Assembly: GCF_910592395.1 (NCBI RefSeq)
Contig: NC_088309.1
Coordinates: forward strand, 3,476,501 to 3,540,500
Source of the DNA: Lineus longissimus
Lineage: Eukaryota; Nemertea; Pilidiophora; Heteronemertea; Lineidae
DNA length: 64,000 bases
Direction: 5' to 3'
Below the pieces are notes generated by a model. It made no database searches and was not told the DNA's origin. It saw only the letters and a program-made list of their open reading frames with translations. Made by a program: the position numbers and the translations under genes. The stretch's first letter is position 1. Every line of letters begins with the position of its first letter. Below, in pieces: positions 38,039 through 49,486 of the stretch.

Positions 38039-40168
38039 GTCTCTATCGCATGTCTTTTACCCACTTTTGTTTCCTTAGTTGCTTTGCTTCAGCATGTACA
38101 CATTCTTCCTTTCACTTCTCACTCTGCTAACTCATGGCTGCCGTTGTAAATGCATTCTTACCACTAACATTTTAATATCTAATCATATCACTGAGCCATT
38201 TACGTTTCAGGTCTTAACATTTCATAGCCAACCTGACTCCTTTTCTTCTTCTAACCCTTTTCACATCCATCTTCACTCTGTGTTATCCTGTAGGTTTGAC
38301 CAGTAGAAGTTGTGCAATTTTCATATGACATGTCTGAGGGGAGGCTGCAGAAAAGGAAGGTGGTTGCTATGGCATGGTCAAATTTTTTGCTATTGCAATT
38401 CATGTATGTTAGGAATGCCATTTATTGAGAATTCATAGTCAGACCGGGCTTTGGGATTTGTAAATATGTTCATGTTTTTTCGATAGAATTTATCGTAATT
38501 AAAAGTGATCACTTTCCCAGTTTCTGAAGAGCACCTGTTTTGGCTGGGGCCAGGTGACAGCAAGAGTAAAAAAATCAACTATTTTGATTGGAAATGTTGA
38601 TTGAAAGACTTATGGAAATTGGGGAAAGGATCGCTTTTACAGGTCTAGAGGCAGGTGCTAGGGAGTCAGATTGGGTGTGTCCAGATGACCAATTAGGGAA
38701 TTGGGCCTGGTTTGACTTGCTAATAAAGATATTCCTTGCAGTGAGTGAGAATAGACCCCAATGTACAGTGAGATAGTAATGACTCCAGTAAGCAACTGTA
38801 TGCAACTTTGCCCACTGCCTCCTGCCTATCGACTCCCTTTAAAGTCTTATTATGACCTCGCCTGGTGTATACAGCACTAACCACTAACTTCTTTCCATCT
38901 TTCACCTTAACCCATCTCACATGGCCTCACACGTCTTCCGCCAGATTTTGTCAGTTTTTCTCATTCAGGAATCGGGTGTAAATAATTACACGTAATTTTT
39001 CTGAATTTCCTTCTGCTGTAAATACTCTAGATTCGTAGATTTAAATATAAACGGAGTCCTTTGGAGTGACTGTGTGCTGCAGCAGTCAGAGGACATCCTA
39101 CAGCTGCAATCAGTCCTTTATAGCACAAGAGCAAACAATTTCAGTTGCTGCACCATTCTTGCACCTCGTAGTACATGCTTTCAACGTTTGCCTTTTGTAT
39201 CCGGGGTTTAAAGGATTCATTCATGGGTGATAAAATGATGAAAGTTTGCATTAAATTTGAACTAAATTGATTTCTCTTTCCACATTTTTTCGCCATAGAA
39301 GATATTGTTTTTATCCATATTCTAAATGAAAAATTGAAATAATTTGATAGCCAAAAATCAATTCAGAAGTTTTTTTTCTGCCAATCTGAAAAGCTTTGCA
39401 CTTTTTATTGGCTAATTATGTTGGTCTCATGGTGCTTATCTTTTAGTTGTGCACTCGGTGGTGCTTTTGGTCATGGCTTAGTGTAGTGGTGACTGCATTT
39501 AACTCTTAATGGAATGGGGAATATTTAACTCTCTCGCAGGGAGGCGACTTGAATAAGGGCAAAAAATGTACGGCTGATGGGAACTAAAGTGAGTTACAAA
39601 CACCAATGCTGTTGTGTCAAGTAGTTGCTGCTGAATTGCCCTGGATTTTGCTTGTGTGGAACAGTCTTGATGTGGCATTATCGTCATACTTAAACCATAT
39701 CAATAATGGATCTCCTATACTGAAATGGCTCAATAAGACGATATTGAAAAATCAATTCAAACATCAATCATTTGGTGTTTATTAGTATTGCCCCTTTATA
39801 TGAGAATGTCATCGATATGAACTTGAATTAAACAAGTGAGATTTGGAGGGGGTATTGATTTTTGAGTCATGGGTATGATTAGGAATTCTTAAAGGTCACA
39901 AGCTAATGGAGTGTCTGAAACTATTGCTTAGGTAGGTCAATGTTTGCAGTGAGATGGGTATTTTTCATGGAAATTGTAACCAACTTAAAATTGGCATGGT
40001 GCTTTAGCTTCAAGCTATAAGCCTTTGTCTTGTTTCATTCTGTGTGTCAGTGATTGTTGTTAGACCTGTCAGTCAAAATGGTATCACATATCAACCCCTT
40101 ATTCTATACTAAAAAAGACTACTCACAAAATTTCAAAAATATTCAAATTGCTGTATTCCTTTTGCCAG
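38039..40168 (+). other. Intron
   Basis: This 2.1-kb AT-leaning intron starts at the weak gtctct donor. I recognise no coding, RNA or repeat feature in it. Confidence 0.6.
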
Positions 40169-40278
40169 ATTTTGACACGGATGAAGAAACAGACCAGTTA
40201 CTGGACAAAGAATATAAAGGGGAAGAAAAACTCGACATCCCAGAGTTGAGCCGGCCACCAGTTAACAGAAGTGCTCAG
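40169..40278 (+). CDS. APBA1: APBA acidic exon with dileucine motif
   Basis: The acceptor gtattccttttgccag and donor GCTCAG|gtacag bracket 110 nt, phase 1 in and 0 out. The product reads D-FDTDEETDQLLDKEY, then KGEEKLDIPELSRPPVNRSAQ in two parts (a KGEEKLDIPEL half and an SRPPVNRSAQ half). It contains ETDQLL, which fits the [DE]xxxL[LI] acidic dileucine sorting consensus. FDTDEE echoes FDSDDE at the start of the previous exon, suggesting related acidic modules. The frame stays open into the intron for 50 codons but with no conserved character. Confidence 0.8.
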
Positions 40279-40659
40279 GTACAGTATATCAGGGTGGAGA
40301 GAGTAGTGGTATGGTACTTTTTGGAGCAAGTTTGGCATCGGCTTTCGAGAGATACGCGTACGAACCCTTTAGACAATGCCTACATGTTTTGTCTGCTTTT
40401 GTTAAGTATCCCCCATATGCTCTTTAAACCTGGTTAAAATGATTCATTGCTTTACAATATGAGTGGTTGCTATGTAATACAGTCATCCCATATGCTTTTT
40501 TTGGCTCATTAACAGCCATTACAATTGGTTTGTCATGCAAAAAGCTGAATTCATCGAGGACCTTGATGCTAGTAAACTAATGCATTTGGATAGGTTCTGT
40601 GTAGTTTGGGCTTCTCATATAGGTTTTAGCCCAGGATGAACATTTACAGTATCTTTGAA

Positions 40660-42990
40660 ATAAAGGATTTTGGATTATCTGTTCCTGACAAGCTAAGTAT
40701 GAAACAAAAAGTGGTAAGTTGAAAGTGTTCTGGGGTTGATCTGCAATTTTTGTAAACATGTCTCTCCCGGACTGAAAACAATCTAAATTAGACACACATG
40801 GCATCCCAAGAATTGATTATCCATTAGACTCTGTCGGGACCAGTCAGGTTAAGTTGTTTTCATTTCTTGATCTCAGTAGTGGTTACTGGCAGATTGAGTG
40901 TGTCAGTCCAGAATGTTAAGATAAGACAGCTTTTGTGACTGGTTCTGGTTTATATCACTTAAAGGAAGTGATTACAGATTGCCTGTTCCTGACAAGTAAA
41001 GTAGGAAACAAGAAGTGCTGAGTTGAAAGAGTTCTGGGGGTTGATCTTCAATTTGTGTATACATGTCTCTCCCGGATTGAAAACAATCTAAATTAGACAC
41101 ACATCGCCAGTCTTACGTGAACTGCATTGGCTGCCCATTGTCAGTCGGGTAAATTTTAAGATACTTCTGCTAGCTTTCAAAGCCATGCGAGGACAGGCCC
41201 CCAAGTACCTGTCTGACTTTTTAGAGATCCGTCAGTCACGGCGAGTACTTCGATCAGCAGATACCATCTCGCTAGTGCTCCCGCGCACAAAGACTAGATT
41301 TGGCGAGCGTACATTCCAGTGTGCCGCAGCAGCACTCTGGAATGACCTCCCTAGTAATATTCGAAATGCGGACTCCATCACAACTTTTAAGACACTCCTG
41401 AAGACCCACCTTTTTCAACAACATTACGAACATTAGAATTGTTTATTGTTGTCAAAGACTATATACTTCTTATAGAGACTCTGTTTTTGTTAAGCGCCTT
41501 TGAACGGCCCAATATAGGACTGATAAGGGCGCTATATAAATGTGATACATAGATAGATAGATAGATAGATGGCATCCCAAGAATAGATTATCCATTAGAC
41601 TCTCACTGGACCAGTCAGGTTAAGTTGTTTTCATTTCTTGATCTCAGCAGTGGCTACTGGCAGATTGAGTGTGTCAGTCCAGAATATAAAGATAAGACAG
41701 CTTTTGTGACTGGTTCTGGTTTATATCACTTTGAGGAAGTGAAACGAAGGGATTACAGATTGTCTGTCCCTGACAAGTAAAGTAGGAAACAAAAAAGTGT
41801 TGAGTTGAAAGCGTTCTGTGGTTGATCTGCAATTTGTGTATACATGTCTCTCCCGGTTTGAAAACAATTTAAATTTGACACACATGGCATCCTGAGAATA
41901 GATTATCCATTAGACTCTGTCAGGACCAGTCAGGTTAAGTTGTTTTCATTTCTTGATCTCAGTAGTGGTTACTGGCAGATTGAGTGTGTTAGTCCAGAAT
42001 GTAAAGATAAGACAGCTTTTGTGACTGGTTCTGGTTTATATCACTTAAAGGAAGTGAAACGAAGGGATTACAGATTGTCTGTTCCTGACAAGTAAAGTAG
42101 GAAACAAAAAGTGTTGAGTTGAAAGAGTTCTGGGGTTGATCTGGATTTTGTGTATACATGTCTCTCCCGGATTGAAAACAATCTAAATTAGACACACATG
42201 GCAACCCAAGAATAGATTATCCATTAGACTCTGTCGGGACCAGTCAGGTTAAGTTGTTTTCATTTCTTGATCTCAGTAGTGGCTACTGGCAGATTAAGTG
42301 TGTCAGTCCAGAATGTAAAGATAAGACAGCTTTTGTGACTGGTTCTGGTTTATATCACTTAAAGGAAGTGAAACGAAGGGATTACAGGTTGTCTGTTCCT
42401 GACAAGTAAAGTAGGAAACAAAAAGTGTTGAGTTGAAAGCGTTTTGGGGTTGATCTGCAATTTGTGTATACATGTCTCTCCCGGATTGAAAACAATTTAA
42501 AATTGACACACAAGGTATCCTGAGAATTGATGATCCATTAGACTCTGTCGGGACCAGTCAGGTTAAGTTGTTTGTATTTCTTGATTTCAGTAGTGGTTAC
42601 TGGCAGATTTAGTGTGTCAGTCCAGAATATAAAGATAAGACAGCTTTTGTGACTGGTTCTGGTTTATATCACTTATAGGAAGTGAAACGAAGGGATTACA
42701 GATTGTCTGTCCCTGACAAGTAAAGTAGGAAACAAAAAGTGTTGAGTTGAAAGCGTTCTGGGGTTGATCTGCAATTTGTGTATACATGTCTCTCCTGGAT
42801 TGAAAACATTTTAAATTTGACATACATGGCATCCCAAGAATTGATGATTCATTAGACTCTCTCGGGACCAGTCAGGTTAAGTTGTTTTCATTTCTTGATC
42901 TCAGTAGTGGTTACTGGCAGATTGAATGTGCCAGTCCAGAATGTAAAGATAAGACAGCTTTTATGACTGGTTCTGGTTTATATCGCTTTG
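40660..42990 (+). repeat. 314-bp tandem array derived from a Ty3/gypsy-like RT
   Basis: About six to seven units share the anchor cagtcaggtt at 40841, 41612, 41927, 42241, 42555 and 42869. After removing the inserted LINE and one 9-bp deletion, the period is 314-315 bp. On the plus strand each unit encodes a degraded reverse-transcriptase segment: PRIDYPLDS, then FLDLSSGYWQIE, then KTAFVTGSGLYH. These match the Ty3/gypsy RT pattern of PRID, LD-SGYWQ and KTAF. The other half of the unit, around the ctgacaagtaaagtagg and catgtctctcccgg blocks, is not recognised. Minus-strand open frames here are shadows. The unit is a fragment and not a functional element. Confidence 0.85.
41105..41570 (+). mobile_element. 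5'-truncated non-LTR retrotransposon 3' end
   Basis: The plus-strand frame from about 41107 to the TAG at 41434-41436 encodes the extreme C-terminus typical of CR1/L2-like RT proteins: LRELHWLPI, FKILLLAFKAM, APKYLSDFL, LPRTKTRFGERTF, AALWNDLPSNIR and FKTLLKTHLF. A short 3' UTR follows with gggcgctatataaatgtga, a motif common at L2/CR1-like 3' ends, and a (TAGA)n tail. It inserted between acacacat and ggcatccc of one 314-bp unit. No target duplication longer than about 2 bp is visible. It is dead on arrival, lacking the 5' part. Confidence 0.85.
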
Positions 42991-43075
42991 CTTCAAGGGT
43001 TTAACATCTATGAGCTGGTTTTAAAGACATGCCAAGTGTTTTGTTTGTTTCTCATTTTCTGTATTTACTTTTCAG

Positions 43076-43106
43076 GCCGAGAAACGTCGCACACGTGCGA
43101 AAGAAG
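43076..43106 (+). CDS. APBA1: APBA 31-nt basic microexon
   Basis: The acceptor tctgtatttacttttcag and donor AAGAAG|gtgagc bracket 31 nt, phase 0 in and 1 out. It encodes AEKRRTRAKE and supplies the first base of the Val that opens the PTB exon. The strongly basic peptide follows the acidic exon directly. A second possible donor 15 nt downstream, after 43121 (TCAT|gtaagc), keeps the same phase and would add five residues (GEQES). Skipping this exon alone would shift the frame. Confidence 0.75.
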
Positions 43107-46100
43107 GTGAGCAGGAATCATGTAAGCTAAAACTTAATAATTGCTCTGAATGTTTCCACATACTGTTGTCTGTGTGCTTGGTTTACGTTGCACACTCAAA
43201 CAGGGTGAGTAAAAACAAGTAAGTTTAAAATTCCATTTTTTTCAATGCTGTGACATTCAGAGTTAAAACAAGTAAGCCCTAAATACCATCGTTTACACTG
43301 TAACATTCGGAGAAAACTTATTGGGTAGATATTTTGTTAAAGGATTGTTAATGCATAATATCTAATTTACTTAATGATAAGTACTAATAATGCTGACTTT
43401 TCTATGCCTAAAAGTAAGAAAAGAATGCTGAATGCTTCTAACAACTATGAAAGGTGTTGATAATTTTGTGCAAATTGCTAATATTAAAGGGGGAGTGCCT
43501 CGAGATCATTCTGGGCTAGTAAGGTTTACAAAGTTTGAGCAGATTTTCATATTCATCTGTTACATTTAGTCTACACAGGAACTGTGCAGTTATCAGAAGT
43601 GCTGACCCTGCTTTATCTCAAGACATTCTTCCTTTAAGTATTGCATTTGCTTTGTTATATGTCGTGTCATTTAACAAGTTCTAACACAATGAGGTGATTG
43701 CGGTTGCCTATTCAAGTGATCCAGATTTTGGTGCTATTACAGATTCGTTCAGATGCACAGCCCAGTGCTTTATTGCATAATATGACACCATGCTAGGATA
43801 ACGGCCATATATCTCATAAATCCTGACCTCCATTATGGAGATGTTTTCCTGGTCATGTACACTCGCCATCATAATAAACAATATGTGTCTGTTTGAAATT
43901 CATGGTCATGCTTGTCCTTCTGTGAGAACAGATTAGACAAAAACAAGACTGGCTACATTACCTCGTCGCCAGGGGATATTGGTTAGGTAAATACGTTTTG
44001 TAATGTAGAGGTTTTGGTCCCATGAAATGAGGTTCATTTGACACAAAAAATGAGTCAAATACTCGGTACATTTCTGTACCCTATAGTGATTTTCGCATCA
44101 AATTGGAGCAGTAAAGTTCCATTGTGTAAACTTCCGAAATATTATCCTCTCACCTTGCTTTTAGATCTTATGAGATCTAAACATCATGTTGTGCACAATC
44201 ACACAATGCTAATCTTCTGTTGCTGTGACAACCATCTCTTTCCACTTGTAAACCTCCCCAAATGTCAGAACACCTTCCTTCGGATCTCAAAAAGTATTTT
44301 CATGTTTTCACTCACCTTGATCTTATCATTTTTTCTTGTCACTTCTTTCATTTTCATTCTAGTTTTTCACAGTATTTTATTGTTTTTATGTGTAATTGTC
44401 TCAGTTGAAATTGTAGCATGAAGTTGTGTTCTCCCGTCAAAACTTTGAGTCTTTGTGAGAAACATAAAGAATGAAAGATCATTATGGCCCTTGTAGCGCA
44501 CTGCCCCACAGCAGCTCAAAATCGGCACCTGCTTTATTGGTTGTATCTCCTCCAGATTGTGACAGACGGTTAAGACCAAAAAAATGAAGACGGTTGAGAC
44601 CAACTCAAGGTTGTGACTGTCTCCTGGTTGTAACTAATACAGTGTAGTCTATAGCCTCACTTGGAGACAGGTTAGGGATCTCTCAATTGGTGACTGTCCA
44701 CAGGTTGTGATCATTGCCCCATCCACCATAGTCTGACATAAAAACCGACATGAAAGGGAGGCACTTGTAATGATCAAACCTTACGGACATTTCCAAGCTT
44801 ATAGCAGCAAAGGAGAAGGCAACTGATGATGGACCAGCTGGTGTGCTGAAGTTCAGCTTGTATAGAGCAGAGCAAAATGATGGGAGGATGAACTTGCATA
44901 TCAAATCACAATTTTTAGTCCCAAAGTATTGTTACTCTATTGTCATATACCTTCATGCCTGATATCAATCTTCTGAGTGCTGTAATCTCTGGATGGTACT
45001 CATTCTTGATTAAGAGTGTCTTTTATCAACGATTTTCCTGTTTACTTGGTTCTCTTTTTCTTATTTTTTCATTGTGTGTTTGATAAAAGTTTGTTAGTTG
45101 AAGTAAACTTTGTATTTTTCATCAGATTCTTTCTGTGCTGGCATGAATCGTGTTATAGTGATTACGTATGGTTTTATCTGATAAGTGTATGTCTGTGGTC
45201 CCAACTTACTATAAGTGTTGGGTCAAAGTATTCTCTCAGTCATTTCACTGAACCCAAGCCAGAAACTTCGGATTTATCTGAATAGTAGGAGGGAAATTTG
45301 AAATATGATATTTATTGATAAGTGTAGGTGACTCATTGCATGGGTGTCATTTTCAGAGCATTGTAGGAACCCTTTGCTCTTGCCTTAAGTGGATTGCTGC
45401 CACTAGTCCTGCACCTAGTTTCAGTGTAGTACTTCTCTTCTCTATTCATAATTGTCCAATTGCATGGAAAGAGACTTGTACATTTTTCATTAGTTGCATT
45501 GTAGTTGTGACCCAGAACAAGGTTGGCATCTTTAGAATTACAAAAGAATTAGTAGAGAGGGATGTGCCATTCATGAAGCTTTGATACTGGGAAATTGAGG
45601 AAATGAATTACCACAATTATTTCCGAAAATCATTCACCCTTGCCACAGTTGTCAGTTTTTTTGACTGACAACAGTACATTGTATACTTGCTACTTTGTTA
45701 AACTAGAAAAAGATTAAATTCCCTTTTTTCATTGCCGAGGATTTACATTGGCATCACACAACACGAAGAACACCTTTTTCTCCAATTGTTGAGTTTAATA
45801 AATTGTCACTTTATTGTTTGACCTTGGATAATCAGAATTTGCGTCGATAATCATTTGCTTGTTCCAGTGTATGCACCATTTATTATAATCACTGCACCAT
45901 TCTTAGTGTTGTCTCTTCTGCTTTTTCCGCCCATGCATCTGTCTACCTGTTAATGTTCTTGGTAAGTCCCCGTAACTACACTAATATTTAGCCCTCTGTT
46001 TAGGATGTGGTTCATATTTAGATAGCTCATATGTGGTGTTGTTCCTTGATTTGGTATGAAGTGGTGTGGGAAGGAACTCGTAGGATAGTGTTTTAAAAGC

Positions 46101-48050
46101 TTATGAATATAGAGGAGGCGATTCTATTTGGTTCTAGACATGTTTAATGAGGAATTGTCACTGGATGTTTAAAGTTTATGAAAAATGGAACATGACTACC
46201 CATTCTAACTTTTGGGGGATAAAGGAGTTAAGGCAGCCACTGAACCTCACCGAACTCTCCCTGAGGTTGAAGAATTTGGTTTAGGAGGGGGCCACCTTTG
46301 GGAACAACACTGTGTGTGAGCATCACTTGTCTTCTTGCATGTGCTATGTCTATGGTTTAGGTGGGAGATGTTTTTATTTGCCTATAAGCTGTATTGACTA
46401 TTTATGGATTTTTCAATTTGGCTGGTGATTGGTGATTCATTTTGTCTACAGACTGAATCTAAACTCTGACAGAATTAGAACCGATGGTTCAGAATACATC
46501 GTCCTGGGAAATTACGGACTATGTTTTAATTTACAAATCTCCGCTGTTATCATGATAAACCTTGGTGAACTTATAGTACCTCAATAAGTCTAGTTAACTT
46601 GAATGACCATGGTTGATAATGTACTCTGCAACATTTATGGATGGTTTTATTGTGAAAAATTAGCCTGAGAAAAACTAAGTGATTGTCAAATATATCCAGC
46701 TGGTTGCATTGATAAGAGTGAATGATGTTGAATTAATCACATGATTTATATGGCGTTGGCAGTGCAACATTGGATAGGAAGCCAGTATTCGTAGCTCGCT
46801 AATTGTAATGTGTTATTTTTTTGTTAGAGCCAACAGGCTTAAATTGTGGGTTGTCCTGTTGAAAGGCAAATGTGTGGGCTTGTTTGGCCAGAAAACACAT
46901 CATTCTGCCTCAGTATTATATGAAGTAATGTGCCTTGGCCATAGCAGTGTCAATATATTTGCGACACATCACCAGATAACCATTTGAGGCATTTCCTCCC
47001 TGGATGTTTGCTTCTAGGGCATGCCATGGTGGATATCTATGTGATAGCTTGTTGATTGTGTTTGGTGTTCTCAAGCCTGAGTCTCTTTAGAGAGACAGCC
47101 AGGTGGCTGTAGAATGTCTCCAGCTACATCATGGGAACGGCATTGTAGCCATAAGATGCTGCAGCCATGTGGAAAGCCTCGTGGCCATTAGATGGTTACC
47201 GCAATGTAGCCATCTGCTGGTGCAGCCTCGTGGCTGTTGGATGGCTGCAACTGCAGCCATGTGGTGGTAGATTAGCTGCAGTCAGGTGGCCATTAGACAG
47301 CTGCAGCACTGTGACCATTGGACAGCTGCAAAATATGACTGTCCAGGGTTGCAGTCCTCATTTAGAGCTAGAACTTCATGGTTTTATGCAGCTGTCTGTG
47401 CTTTCTTTTATTTTCCAATGTGAAGTTTTATTCTTTTCTCAGGTTATCTTTCTTCTTCTGATGAGGTTGTTCTCTTTGTGTGGTATGATAGGAACACTTG
47501 TGGTTATGGTGTTACAGACTATGGTGTTTGGGGTCATAGCTGAAGAGGATTAGATTTTCTTGAAACAGACTTCACATCACATTTGTAATTATCATGAAGT
47601 GCTGTCATTTCAGAATTTGGTATAATTGAATAAGTTTTGAAAATAAATAAAGCTGTTTTAGCTTGATCAGGTTTAATGTGACTTATTCCTCACTTATTTT
47701 GTTAAGTTTGCTGACTGTTCTTATTCGTACTGCACTATTGCTCTGATGTTGTATTAGGATTGAAAAGATCTGTGACTGCCATCCTACCTTGACGCTAAAA
47801 ATCATGAAGCCATTCACATGGAAATGTATTCTTTCATGAGAAATATAACTTTAGCAGTCACAGCTGTTTTCATGCTGTTAGAGCATAAGCCGCATGTCTG
47901 TTGGGTGTTTTGATGGAGTCTGTTAATACGCTTAAGAGTTGAACTACATAAACTTCCTAGTTCCAATAATATGGAATAAAATCCACCTAACTGTTCCCGG
48001 GTATATTTGAACTCATTCATATCGTTTAATCCATTTCTCTCTCTTCACAG
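43107..48050 (+). other. Intron
   Basis: This is a 4.9-kb intron before the PTB. It contains a degenerate GCAGCC-rich minisatellite at 47095-47345 and a small perfect hairpin around 45648-45671 (gttgtcagt / actgacaac). Open frames, including a hydrophobic one at 44038-44421, have no recognised domain. A possible exon at 45868-45961 fails on phase and a stop. Confidence 0.6.
47095..47345. repeat. Degenerate minisatellite rich in GCAGCC/GTGGCC
   Basis: Repeated blocks of the kind gcagccatgtgg, gtggccattagatgg and gctgcagc recur irregularly at roughly 25-40 bp spacing. The array is decayed and unit boundaries are uncertain. Confidence 0.6.
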
Positions 48051-48202
48051 TGGCCATCTCGGACCCTGATGAACCTACAGTCCTAATAGAGGGTGTCCTG
48101 TTCCGTGCGCGGTACCTCGGCTCTACGCAGCTCATCTCAGAAGGCCAGCCATCGAAGGCGATGAGGATGATGCAAGCTCAAGAAGCTGTTGGAAGGATTA
48201 AG
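48051..48202 (+). CDS. APBA1: APBA PTB domain, first exon
   Basis: The acceptor tctctctcttcacag and donor TTAAG|gttcac bracket 152 nt, phase 1 in and 0 out. After a short [10 protein letters not shown] lead it encodes the first third of the X11-type PTB domain: [18 protein letters not shown], then [18 protein letters not shown], then GRIK. YLGSTQL and the [12 protein letters not shown] helix are hallmarks of X11/Mint and match the vertebrate proteins closely. In the family this domain binds the NPxY-containing tail of APP-like proteins. It is the strongest family evidence in the window, together with the exons at 54565 and 54823. Confidence 0.97.
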
Positions 48203-49480
48203 GTTCACATCCACTTTTATATGCCATTTCTTATTAGATAGATGTGCAGTCCCAATCACCACTGACGTCTCCAAATTTGTGTATGTTTTGTGCAATGTAC
48301 ATGTACTTTCACACAACTTACACTACCACGAATGAAACAGATGTTGGGATTGGGACTGTATGTACATGTACACAGGCAGATAGTAATCACAATAAGAATA
48401 TTTGAAAGTCCCTCCCTCAAAACACTAATTTGTTATTAGTGCTAGTGATCTGACACAAGAGAGTTCCTATATGATAACCTGTCCATCCCTCCTCATAAAA
48501 GATGGAAAACCCCCCCCAAATATCTTATTTTTGCTCTCAAAGATGGTGTCTGTAATAGATCAAGGAGAAAATAATTGGTTGCTTTTTCATGTCTTTTTCT
48601 TGGTATCTGTATTTCCACTCATCTCCTTAGTGATTGTAATGGATATGTGGCCCTTCCATTTCGATCCTCAAAATGCTCATATGAGTAGGCCTGAATGATG
48701 CGGATGTTGATTGATAGGGATGGGCTTTCCAGTCCTTCACAGGCTTCTTTCTCATGGTGCTTCTGTTACCGGGGTTCTGTATTGAAAACAACTGGAATTT
48801 ACTTTTTGTGTGCAGGTTATTTTGAAATCCAAATGTCTGGTATTTGTCTTACTTTTTGCCAGGAGAATGTGGTTTGAGGTGATATTTATTGATGTCTCTC
48901 AATAAAAACCAAGAATTTGTTTGTTGTATGATCAGCCTGTAAGAAGATATCAGAAAGTTTTTAAAACAAAGATTGCACTCATTTGTTCAGATCTGAAGAA
49001 TGTTGACATAGCAAACATGTAGGAGTCAAGAATTAAGGCTTCAGAATGATTTATACTAAAGTTCATACAAGGAGCAGATAACTGATAGTTCAAGCAACTC
49101 TTAAACATCCAAAGGAAGATACTTTTTAAATAAAAATGATGATCACTTTCAAGAAGAGCCAGTCTGCACAAGCTAGAACAATGGAATCCCATGAAAAGTG
49201 CTTCATGATAATCTTTGTGCACTAAATTATGCATGTGCTAATCATTGTTACAGAGCACTGCAGTTCCTTTTCTCTTGTCGCATCTTGTATGGTTTCCTGG
49301 AATCTCTTTCACTGTCAAACAGTTTGTTGGGGAGGATCTTCTGTCACTGCATTACGAACCTGGTTTAGCAATAGTTTTCTGTCTGGCAGTGATAGAGTAT
49401 TATCCGAATGTAGACTTTGCGTCATGCGGTTTTCATTTTAACATTTCCACTTTTTCACACTGCTCCTCTGTTCTGTGCAG

Positions 49481-49486
49481 GCATCG
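49481..49486 (+). CDS. APBA1: Candidate 6-nt microexon in the PTB
   Basis: Six bases (GCATCG, Ala-Ser) lie between a long pyrimidine-rich acceptor (ctcctctgttctgtgcag) and a consensus donor (gtaagt). Phase is 0 in and 0 out, so inclusion adds two residues between GRIK and APEGE. The splice signals are among the best in the gene, but six-nt exons are rare and chance pairing of good sites cannot be excluded. Confidence 0.4.

Larger units (their letters stand above)
40279..43075 (+). other. Intron carrying gypsy-derived satellite and LINE fragment
   Basis: Most of this 2.8-kb intron is a 314-bp tandem array (about 40660-42990) broken by a 466-bp LINE 3' end (41105-41570). The flanks are ordinary intron. 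Confidence 0.8.

Noticed and set aside
41989-42832. Repeated minus-strand frames of about 70 residues
   Set aside because: They are antisense shadows of the 314-bp units; the meaningful reading is the RT fragment on the plus strand.
44038-44421. Hydrophobic 127-residue plus-strand frame
   Set aside because: Its hydrophobicity follows from T-rich intron sequence; no topology, family motif or matching exon phase.
45868-45961. Possible exon with good acceptor (gttccag) and donor (gtaagt)
   Set aside because: Entered in phase 1 it meets a TAA before the donor, and its length gives the wrong phase for the PTB exon at 48051.
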